DNA of 5,477 nucleotides from an uncultured Clostridia bacterium (GTDB lineage Bacteria; Bacillota; Clostridia; Oscillospirales; Ruminococcaceae), in contig CAMGJS010000086.1 of NCBI GenBank assembly GCA_946056455.1, positions 1 to 5,477 of the forward strand, given 5' to 3'. Position 1 is the first letter of the stretch; every line of letters starts with the position of its first letter. Below, piece by piece: positions 1 through 5,477 of the stretch. The notes under the pieces were generated by a model, which saw nothing but the letters and a program-made list of their open reading frames with translations, searched no databases and had not been told where the DNA came from. The translations under genes were made by a program, and so were the position numbers.

Positions 1-2
1 TT

Positions 3-704
3 GAAGAAAAGGCTATGTCTGAGGAAGAGCTCGTAGCGCTCATCAAAAAACAGCGCGAGTGCGTTGCCGGTATCCTTGATATTCTTGTCGGAGAAGGGTA
101 TATTTCTAAGGAAAAGCTTGACAGCGAGATTGAAAATTTAAAGCGCGACTTTGACATAACCGATGATGAGATGAAGCTCATTATGAACGACGATGTTGAT
201 ATGATAGCGTCGCTCCTTATTGACACGGGTGATTTTTATACAAATTATTATCTCAGCATCGCTCTTAAATTCATTACCCGTTTTCTCGGAAACAAAAACC
301 GTATCGGAAGAACAAAAAAGGTTTCTGAATATGAATGCGAAAGAGCAGTTCTGCAAAAAATATGCACACAAAAAAGCAACTTTGCAATAGGCTTTGCAGG
401 AACGAGAGACGCTTTGCACACTCTCACCGACAGCCTCGAAAGCTTTGAAGCCTCGGACGGCAAGGACGGCAGATATTCACAGCTTGTCGGCTTTATCAAC
501 TGTATCAGCTGTATCTTTGAATGTGGAATAATGCGTGAAAGTGAAATAAACAGCCTTTCAAAAGCAAAGCTTTATAAATCTGCTGAAATAATTTTTAAAG
601 AGAACGGCTTTGTCCTTCCCGTAACACTGAGGGGAACGGACATTGACATTATCGTTGCAAGCGGAGTCAATGATGATTTTGTGAAGATTGTTCATAACAT
701 ATAA
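3..704 (+). CDS. CheX/CheC-like chemotaxis phosphatase-family protein, 5'-partial
   Basis: The frame is open to the left edge. The first ATG (position 15) lies in EEKAMSEEELVALIKKQ, which reads like the inside of a helical repeat, and its only purine run (AGG at 10-12) is too close to serve as a ribosome site, so the true start is probably upstream. Numbering from that ATG, residues 1-60 are helical, with GEGYISKEKLDSEI resembling the 'GYIT-x-EQL' repeats seen before some Clostridia CheX domains. Residues 75-218 resemble a CheX/CheC domain: YYLSIALKFITRFL (78-91), FAIGFAGTRDALHTL (123-137), the central helix QLVGFINCIS (156-165) and the final strands FVLPVTLRGTDIDIIVA (199-215). Family members dephosphorylate CheY-P in the cytoplasm using an E-x-x-N motif; here the Asn is present (N162) but the Glu position is Gly (G159). 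The similarity is judged from memory of the family and is remote, so function is tentative. No signal peptide or membrane segment is visible. Confidence 0.55.
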   Translation, partial: EEKAMSEEELVALIKKQRECVAGILDILVGEGYISKEKLDSEIENLKRDFDITDDEMKLIMNDDVDMIASLLIDTGDFYTNYYLSIALKFITRFLGNKNRIGRTKKVSEYECERAVLQKICTQKSNFAIGFAGTRDALHTLTDSLESFEASDGKDGRYSQLVGFINCISCIFECGIMRESEINSLSKAKLYKSAEIIFKENGFVLPVTLRGTDIDIIVASGVNDDFVKIVHNI

Positions 705-738
705 GAAAATTTTTGTTTTGTTTTGTAGAAAAATATAC

Positions 739-767
739 TTGACAAGCAAAAAATAGTATGGTAGAAT
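739..767 (+). promoter_or_regulatory. Sigma-A type promoter of the T-box leader and fusion gene
   Basis: A perfect -35 box TTGACA (739-744) is separated by exactly 17 bp from a -10 box TAGAAT (762-767, one mismatch to TATAAT). The expected start is an A near 774-776, a few bases before the first strand of T-box Stem I. The promoter lies only 34 bp after the stop codon of the upstream gene in AT-rich DNA. Its spacing to the T-box leader is what independent transcription of the fusion gene would require. Confidence 0.9.
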
Positions 768-980
768 ACATTCAAATGCTGTGACGAAGAAGGCAGGAGC
801 GACTGCGCTTTCAGCGAGTCGGTGGTTGGTGCAAACCGATAGGCATAGTTCCGAAAAAGCCTCTCCCTTCCGAGCAGAAAATGCAAAAGCTGTGATTAAT
901 TTCATTGCGAGTAGTGTTTTCCGTCAGCGCGACGTAACTGCGAACGGCTTGTTGGAGCCTGAGGTGGCATGCGAATGCAA

Positions 981-1021
981 TTTGAGTGGTACCGCGGAAT
1001 GGATATTTATTCCGTCTCAAA
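981..1021 (+). promoter_or_regulatory. T-box antiterminator with tRNA acceptor-binding bulge
   Basis: Lower helix TTTGAG (981-986) pairs perfectly with CTCAAA (1016-1021). The seven-base bulge TGGTACC (987-993) follows. Upper helix GCGGAAT (994-1000) pairs with ATTCCGT (1009-1015, one G-U) across an eight-base loop. In the family, the first four bulge bases (UGGN) pair with the tRNA 3' end NCCA. N is U here (990), which predicts A at discriminator position 73. The 3' strand (1012-1021) is shared with the terminator, so the two structures exclude each other. Confidence 0.93.
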
Positions 1022-1050
1022 GAATTATCTCTTTGAGGCGGATTTTTTAT
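1012..1050 (+). terminator. T-box intrinsic terminator (conditional)
   Basis: CCGTCTCAAAGA (1012-1023) pairs with TCTTTGAGGCGG (1030-1041) over 12 bp with one U-G wobble and a six-base loop, followed by A and six T (1043-1048), then ATTTT. It ends transcription about 35 bp before the fusion gene when tRNA is charged. Formation takes the strand 1012-1021 away from the antiterminator. Confidence 0.93.
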
Positions 1051-1062
1051 TTTCGCCTCAGA
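1032..1062 (+). other. Alternative hairpin using the terminator 3' strand
   Basis: TTTGAGGCG (1032-1040) is complementary to CGCCTCAGA (1054-1062) with one G-U pair, and inner G1041-U1053 and A1042-U1052 can add two more pairs around a T-rich loop. It can form only after polymerase has passed the T-run and is incompatible with the terminator. It ends seven bases before the ribosome site AAAGGA (1069-1074). The pairing is visible; any role is inference. Confidence 0.5.
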
Positions 1063-1082
1063 ATACAGAAAGGATGTTTTGA

Positions 1083-3605
1083 ATGAAAATCAGCTTCTCA
1101 ACCCTTGCCTGTCCCGATTTTGACTGGACAGACATCTACTTCATGGCAAAGGACTTAGGCTTTGACGGAATTGAGATCCGTGGTCTTGGCGACGATATTT
1201 ACGCCGTTAAGGCAAAGCCTTTTACCGACAGTCAGATTTCAAAGACTGTCCGCAAACTCAACGAAATCGGCATTGAAATTCCCTGTCTCTCTTCGGGCTG
1301 TTGCCTTAAAGACAAGGATAAGCTTGACGAAGTTATATCCGAAATTTCAAGCTACATAAACCTCGCTGTAAAGCTTGGTACACCCTTTATCAGAATCCTC
1401 GGCGATAAGGAACCTATGCCCAACGGCGAAGTCGACGACGCTTATGTAGCCGAAGTTCTCACAAAGCTCGCCGATATTGCAAAGGACAAGGGCATAACTC
1501 TTCTTGTTGAAACAAACGGCGTTTATGCCGACACAAAGCGTCTTAACAATCTTCTCAATAAGGTTGATAGAATTGAAGTTGCCGCTTTGTGGGATATGCA
1601 CCACCCTTATCGCTATGCGGGAGAATCACCTGCCCAGACCGTTGCAAACCTTGGTGAGCATATCAAATACTGTCATGTCAAGGACAGCGTTATGAAGGAC
1701 GGCAAGGCTGAATATAAACTTATGGGCGAGGGCGATATGCCTATCAAGGAAATGCTTGAAGAACTCAAAAAGATAGGCTATGACGGATATATCTCGCTTG
1801 AATGGGTAAAGCGTTGGGCAAAGAATCTTTACAGCGCAGGAGTTGTATTCCCTCAGTATGCAAACTATATGGCTCCTTACAGAAGGAAACATAAGCATCC
1901 CTTGCAGGACGACCTGCGTCATCAGGGAAAATATATCTGGCCCAAGGAAAAGCTCATTGACTACACATTCCCCGATGTTCTTGACAGAGTATGCGAGGAA
2001 TTTCCCAACCAGTACGCTTTCAGATACACAGAGCTTGACTACACAAGAACATATCCTCAGTTCAGAGACGATGTTGACACATTCGCGCGTTCACTTCTTG
2101 CAATGGGCGTTAAAAAGGGCGACCATGTCGCTATCTGGGCGACGAATGTTCCCGCGTGGTATATAACCTTCTGGGCAACAACAAAGATAGGCGCTGTTCT
2201 TGTAACGGTAAACACCGCTTACAAGATACACGAGGCTGAATATCTGCTCAAACAGTCGGATACAAATGTTCTCGTTATGATTGACGGTTATAAAGACAGC
2301 AACTATGTTGAGATTATGAAAGAGCTCTGTCCCGAGCTTGCTACCTGCAAACCCGGTGAGCTTGTCAGCGAAAGACTTCCTTTCCTCAAAAGCATTGTCA
2401 CGACCGACTCAAAGGTTGAAGGCTGTTTTACATGGGACGAAGCTATGGCGCTTTCAAAGCAGGTTCCTTATTCCGAGCTTGAAAAGGTAAGAAAAACGAT
2501 AGATAAGCACGATGTCTGCAATATGCAGTACACATCGGGCACAACGGGCTTCCCCAAGGGAGTAATGCTCACACACTACAATGTTGTCAATAACGGTAAG
2601 GCGATAGGCGACTGTATGGATCTTTCGACAGCCGACAAGATGATGATTCAGGTACCTATGTTCCACTGCTTCGGAATGGTTCTTGCTATGACTGCTTCCG
2701 TAACACACGGAACAACAATGTGCCCTATCCCTGCTTTCTCTCCCAAAAAGTCGCTCAACTGTATCAATAAAGAGCAGATAACCGCTTTCCACGGAGTTCC
2801 CACAATGTTCATCGCAATGCTTGAAAACGAAAACTTCCCCACAACCGATTTCTCTCATATGAGAACGGGAATTATGGCAGGCTCGCCTTGTCCTGTCAAG
2901 GTTATGGAAGAGGTTATTGAGAAGATGCATATGCCCGAAATCTGCATCACCTACGGTCAGACCGAGGCAAGCCCCGCAACAACAATGAGTAAGACATCAG
3001 ACTCTATCGAGGACAGAGTAAATACTGTCGGAGGTTCAATCTTCGGCGTTGAAACAAAAATCGTCGACCCCGAAACGGGCGAAGAGCTCCCTGATAATGT
3101 TGACGGCGAATTCTGTGCAAGAGGCTACAACATTATGAAGGGTTACTACAAAATGCCCGAGGCTACTGCGGCGGCTATCGACGAGGACGGCTGGCTCCAT
3201 TCGGGCGACCTTGCAAGAAGACTTCCCAACGGCTACTACAAGATAACGGGAAGAATAAAGGATATGATTATCCGTGGAGGAGAAAACATCTACCCCAAGG
3301 AGATTGAAGAGTTCCTCTATACAAACCCCAAGGTAAAGGATGTTCAGGTTATAGGCGTTCCCGATAAGGACTACGGCGAAGAAATTATGGCTTGTATCGT
3401 TCTTAAACCCGGTGAGACTTCAACGGAAGAAGAAATCAAGGACTTTGTACGCTCCCATATGGCAAAGCACAAGGTGCCCAGATATGTTGCTTTTGTTGAC
3501 GACTTCCCGATGAATGCGGCAGGAAAAATTCTTAAATACAAAATGCGTGAGTGGGCAGTAGAGCTCCTCAGCCTGCAAGCCGCAAATAATATTGAGACCG
3601 CTTAA
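1083..3605 (+). CDS. Sugar isomerase/epimerase-type TIM barrel fused to AMP-forming acyl-CoA synthetase
   Basis: The start ATG has a good ribosome site, AAAGGA (1069-1074), eight bases upstream. Residues 1 to about 265 form an AP-endonuclease-2/xylose-isomerase-like barrel (MKISFSTLAC, LGFDGIEIRG). Its expected metal ligands are all present in the tagatose-epimerase/IolE pattern: E143 (VETNG), D171 and H174 (WDMHH), H198 (CHVKD), E240 (SLEW). Residues 270-290 are a linker. About 290-825 is a full ANL adenylate-forming enzyme resembling the YngI/ACSF2 medium-chain acyl-CoA ligases: P-loop YTSGTTGFPKG (483-493), MFHCFGM (526-532), YGQTE (624-628), HSGDL with D709, hinge GRIKD (723-727), and C-terminal GK with catalytic K815. 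The ligase half should convert an acid, ATP and CoA to acyl-CoA, AMP and PPi in the cytoplasm; the barrel half should isomerise or epimerise a small sugar-like substrate. Neither substrate can be named. Single ligases of this type are about 550 residues and single barrels about 270, so 840 is the sum of both. No signal peptide is visible. The gene is monocistronic, under the T-box, and ends before a strong terminator. Confidence 0.93.
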   Translation: MKISFSTLACPDFDWTDIYFMAKDLGFDGIEIRGLGDDIYAVKAKPFTDSQISKTVRKLNEIGIEIPCLSSGCCLKDKDKLDEVISEISSYINLAVKLGTPFIRILGDKEPMPNGEVDDAYVAEVLTKLADIAKDKGITLLVETNGVYADTKRLNNLLNKVDRIEVAALWDMHHPYRYAGESPAQTVANLGEHIKYCHVKDSVMKDGKAEYKLMGEGDMPIKEMLEELKKIGYDGYISLEWVKRWAKNLYSAGVVFPQYANYMAPYRRKHKHPLQDDLRHQGKYIWPKEKLIDYTFPDVLDRVCEEFPNQYAFRYTELDYTRTYPQFRDDVDTFARSLLAMGVKKGDHVAIWATNVPAWYITFWATTKIGAVLVTVNTAYKIHEAEYLLKQSDTNVLVMIDGYKDSNYVEIMKELCPELATCKPGELVSERLPFLKSIVTTDSKVEGCFTWDEAMALSKQVPYSELEKVRKTIDKHDVCNMQYTSGTTGFPKGVMLTHYNVVNNGKAIGDCMDLSTADKMMIQVPMFHCFGMVLAMTASVTHGTTMCPIPAFSPKKSLNCINKEQITAFHGVPTMFIAMLENENFPTTDFSHMRTGIMAGSPCPVKVMEEVIEKMHMPEICITYGQTEASPATTMSKTSDSIEDRVNTVGGSIFGVETKIVDPETGEELPDNVDGEFCARGYNIMKGYYKMPEATAAAIDEDGWLHSGDLARRLPNGYYKITGRIKDMIIRGGENIYPKEIEEFLYTNPKVKDVQVIGVPDKDYGEEIMACIVLKPGETSTEEEIKDFVRSHMAKHKVPRYVAFVDDFPMNAAGKILKYKMREWAVELLSLQAANNIETA

Positions 3606-3617
3606 AAATATTTTATA

Positions 3618-3659
3618 AAAAATCCCCGTTGACAGAATTAAATGTCAACGGGGATTTTT
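3618..3659. terminator. Bidirectional intrinsic terminator between convergent genes
   Basis: TCCCCGTTGACA (3623-3634) and TGTCAACGGGGA (3643-3654) are perfect inverted repeats around an eight-base loop. Flanking AAAAA (3618-3622) and TTTTT (3655-3659) extend the stem to 17 bp and give a U-run in either direction. It lies 12 bp after the fusion gene stop (3605) and 12 bp beyond the cellulase stop (3672, minus strand), so it serves both genes. Confidence 0.95.
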
Positions 3660-3671
3660 CTTTGTAAAGTT

Positions 3672-5474
3672 TTACATAAATTCGCTCATTAAAAATACAA
3701 GGGGAGAGTTCCAGTAAATCGTTATTTCATTTGTGGAGTAGCTCTCTGCGTTGTCGGCATAACATTTTGCCGACGGCTGACCGCGTAATGTGAGCTTTAC
3801 AAAATCGTCCTCGATGTCGTCGTCGGGGCCGCCCACAATCATTCCGGGCATCGGCTTTCCTATAACCTGAGATGGTCTGTGGTGAGGGTTCTGCGGTGAA
3901 GCGGAGCCTGTTTCCGTAACATACGAAATGCCCATCGGGTTTCTTCCGAAGATGTAGTGAAGATGCTCTCTTGCGGCTGAAAGATAGCTGTCGTTGCCCG
4001 TTATCTCGGCGGTATAGATAAGGAACATAGCGTTGTTTGCAACGCACATATTACTGCCCCAGATGTAGTCGTTCTCGCCGAATGAAATCATATATCCGTC
4101 AGAATTTGCAAGGTCACGGAGCCTGTCTGCTTCTTCTATGAATGCCTTTTTGATGTTTGCATAAACATTTTTGTCAATCTTATCTGCGTTATCCGAGGTG
4201 AGAAGTATTGCCGAGCCGTAAGCGCCCATCTGTTGCCAGCCGAATGAAAGCTGAATGTTCTTTTCGGTGAACTTTTTGATTGCGTCAGCGTATTTCTGTT
4301 CGCCCGTAGCGTCAAGCAAAGCGGCGGCGGCAAAATATCTTTCGTCAGTATCCTTTGAGTCGCCGTATGCGCCCGTTGTAATCTGGCTTATGCTCTTGTA
4401 TACGAGTATGTCGTGCTGTTCAAGATAACCCCACGCTTTCTTTGAAGCGGCAAGACATTTTTCCGCAAAAGCTTTGTCAATGGGAAGGTATGTCTTGTAT
4501 GCAACAGCCATAACAGCGGCAAAATCTGCGGTAGCCGTCGATGATACGGGAGAGAGGAAAACCTCGCCCTCGTCCTGCGGCATAATCGCCTGGGGGAATT
4601 CCTTGACGGTAGCTTTATGATAAACTCCGCCGTCCGAGGTCTGCATTTTAAGGAGCCATTCAAGCTGGTATCTTGTTTCGTCAAGCACATCGGGAATACC
4701 GTTGTTGCTTTCGGGGATACCTGCGTTGTCTGAGAACGCGTCGGGGTTTTTCTGATATGCAAGAAGAAGGTCGACAGCCGCCTTAGAGCCTGCAACGGTG
4801 TATTTTCCATAGTCGCCCGCATCGTGCCAACCGCCCGAAACATCAACCTTTTCGCCCGTTTCATAAACGGTAGCCATATCTGTGTGACAAGCCGTGTGAG
4901 CAAAATCTCCTGCGTAATTTTCTGTGAGCTCTTCTCCGCAACGCTGTAAGTAGAACATCTTGACAACCTTGTCAAATGTGTCGCCGTAGATATTGTCGCC
5001 GATTTCAAAGGTATAGGATTTTCCTGCGGTTTCGTTCTCTATGTAATATTTTCCTGCCTTTGTGACAGAGCTGAAATCTGCAAGGCGGTTTATTTCTCCT
5101 GCCATAGCGTTTTCAAAGCTCTGAGAAAGCTCGCCCGTAAAGACCACTTCTCCGTTTTCGGCGTTGACGACATTAAACTTGTCGGCAAGATTTTCGCCTC
5201 TTAAAACGGCAATTTTTTTCTCATTGGGCTTAAAGCCTATCTGGTCGATGTTTATGTCGGGAGCGACAATTTCTTCAACTTTTTTAATGTTGCTGTCATC
5301 AATAAGAGTAAGAACAACATTGTCTATGTAAATATGGTGAATGGGGAGCTCTTTTCCGTCAAGGGTGTTTCCAAGGTTGAATACTATTCTTGAATATTCG
5401 TCCGTGGGTTCTTTCATAGTAAACTCAACGGTGTATGTTTTAATCTCGTTGTCTATTTTAGCCCATACTTCAAC
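3672..5474 (-). CDS. GH9 cellulase/glucanase with Ig-like domain and CBM4-like tail, 5' end missing or broken
   Basis: The first in-frame ATG (5417) starts a 581-residue product, but the frame is open to 5474 and the extra codons (WAKIDNEIKTYTVEFTM) continue the same fold, so this ATG is probably internal; no ribosome site precedes it. From the ATG, residues 1-40 (RIVFNLG, IHHIYIDNVVLTL) look like the final strands of a CBM4/9-type carbohydrate-binding module. Residues 50-140 are the CelD_N Ig-like domain (IDQIGFKPNEKKIAVL ... AGKYYIEN). Residues 147-576 are the GH9 catalytic domain: GGWHDAGDYGKY carries D199 and the predicted base D202, NPHHRPS (510-516) is the active-site His motif, and STNEITIYWNSP carries the predicted acid E564. 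GH9 enzymes hydrolyse beta-1,4-glucan with inversion, normally outside the cell. The CBM4-Ig-GH9 order resembles CbhA/CelK-type cellobiohydrolases, but the protein stops right after the catalytic domain with no dockerin. An in-frame TAA (5475-5477) at the window edge leaves it open whether the gene is a pseudogene, frameshifted, or affected by an end-of-sequence error. The signal peptide would lie outside the window. Confidence 0.9.
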   Translation of the reverse strand, partial: VEVWAKIDNEIKTYTVEFTMKEPTDEYSRIVFNLGNTLDGKELPIHHIYIDNVVLTLIDDSNIKKVEEIVAPDINIDQIGFKPNEKKIAVLRGENLADKFNVVNAENGEVVFTGELSQSFENAMAGEINRLADFSSVTKAGKYYIENETAGKSYTFEIGDNIYGDTFDKVVKMFYLQRCGEELTENYAGDFAHTACHTDMATVYETGEKVDVSGGWHDAGDYGKYTVAGSKAAVDLLLAYQKNPDAFSDNAGIPESNNGIPDVLDETRYQLEWLLKMQTSDGGVYHKATVKEFPQAIMPQDEGEVFLSPVSSTATADFAAVMAVAYKTYLPIDKAFAEKCLAASKKAWGYLEQHDILVYKSISQITTGAYGDSKDTDERYFAAAALLDATGEQKYADAIKKFTEKNIQLSFGWQQMGAYGSAILLTSDNADKIDKNVYANIKKAFIEEADRLRDLANSDGYMISFGENDYIWGSNMCVANNAMFLIYTAEITGNDSYLSAAREHLHYIFGRNPMGISYVTETGSASPQNPHHRPSQVIGKPMPGMIVGGPDDDIEDDFVKLTLRGQPSAKCYADNAESYSTNEITIYWNSPLVFLMSEFM

Positions 5475-5477
5475 TTA

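Larger units (their letters stand above)
774..1050 (+). ncRNA. T-box leader RNA (tRNA-sensing riboswitch)
   Basis: The conserved T-box sequence AGTGGTACCGCGG (985-997) identifies the family. Stem I can be drawn. Basal helix CTGT/AGCAG (779-782 with 874-877) opens into a GA kink-turn-like motif (783-787 with 872-873). Next come GAAG/CTTC (786-789 with 867-870, an alternative use of the same bases) and AGGC/GCCT (791-794 with 859-862). Above the specifier loop is GACTGCGCTT/AGGCATAGTT (801-810 with 841-850, one mismatch), then an AG-bulge-like region (813-818) and helix TCGG/CCGA (819-822 with 836-839), closing the typical GGTGGTTGGTGCAAACC distal loop. The specifier side reads GAA-AAA-GCC (853-861), giving AAA or, one base on, AAG, both lysine. 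GAGTA (909-913) facing GCGAA (940-944) may be the Stem II S-turn. A GCAT-GCGA-ATGC hairpin (967-978) sits in the Stem III position. The family controls aminoacyl-tRNA synthetase, amino acid biosynthesis and transporter genes by antitermination on uncharged tRNA. Family assignment is firm; the amino acid is not. Confidence 0.95.

Noticed and set aside
15..17. ATG at 15 as the true start of the first gene
   Set aside because: The frame is open further left, the only purine run is two bases away, and the family normally has more helical repeat before this point. The window edge prevents a final decision.
946..959. GGCT/AGCC hairpin in the leader as a separate terminator or riboswitch
   Set aside because: It is only four base pairs with no T-run and lies within the T-box linker region, where small stems are expected.
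781..1086. A 101-codon open frame on the plus strand between the first gene and the fusion gene
   Set aside because: It lies wholly over the T-box leader, whose stems and conserved motifs explain the sequence; it has no ribosome site and the peptide resembles no protein family.
2454..2930. A 158-codon minus-strand frame, rich in Cys and His, inside the fusion gene
   Set aside because: It is antisense to the conserved ligase core, including the P-loop; its composition follows from reverse-reading the real gene, and it has no promoter or ribosome site.
4388..5008. A 206-codon minus-strand frame overlapping the cellulase
   Set aside because: It is a shifted frame of the GH9 gene, whose catalytic motifs are all in the other frame; the shifted peptide is Arg/Thr/Ser-rich and low in sense.
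1..5477. CRISPR arrays, tRNA or rRNA genes, insertion sequences, attachment sites
   Set aside because: Both strands were read for regular direct repeats, cloverleaf patterns, transposase motifs and terminal inverted repeats; none was seen.

Overview
The window looks like chromosomal DNA from a Gram-positive anaerobe of the class Clostridia, most likely a Ruminococcus-like (Oscillospiraceae) gut or rumen bacterium. The grounds are a T-box leader RNA, a consensus sigma-A promoter, a GH9 cellulase with a CBM4-type/Ig-like front end, a CheX-like protein of a kind I recall from Clostridia, and moderate GC content judged by eye. No species can be named from this sequence alone.

Layout. (1) Positions 3-704, plus strand: the 3' part of a gene whose beginning lies left of the window, probably encoding a CheX/CheC-like chemotaxis phosphatase-type protein with a helical N-terminal region. 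(2) Positions 705-1082: intergenic, but almost entirely functional. It holds a strong promoter (739-767) and a T-box leader (about 774-1050) in which Stem I, an antiterminator with the UGGNACC bulge, and a competing intrinsic terminator can all be drawn base by base. (3) Positions 1083-3605, plus strand: one long 840-residue gene in which a sugar-isomerase-type TIM barrel (residues 1 to about 265) is fused to a complete AMP-forming acyl-CoA synthetase (about 285-830). (4) Positions 3618-3659: a perfect 17-bp stem with flanking A and T tracts, a bidirectional terminator shared by the convergent genes. (5) Positions 3672-5474, minus strand: a GH9 glycoside hydrolase preceded by an Ig-like domain and the tail of a CBM4-like module. 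Its 5' end is missing or broken: an in-frame TAA occupies the last three bases of the window.

How the parts relate. The three genes do not form one operon. The CheX-like gene is upstream on the same strand but separated by the T-box promoter, and the cellulase is convergent. The regulatory logic that can be read is that of the fusion gene: transcription starts near 774 and stops at about 1048 unless an uncharged tRNA binds Stem I and the antiterminator bulge, after which the isomerase-ligase fusion is expressed. The bulge predicts a tRNA with A73, and the best specifier reading is lysine (AAA or AAG), held tentatively. An amino-acid-starvation switch in front of an acyl-CoA ligase/isomerase fusion is the most unusual thing here and the best candidate for undescribed biology.
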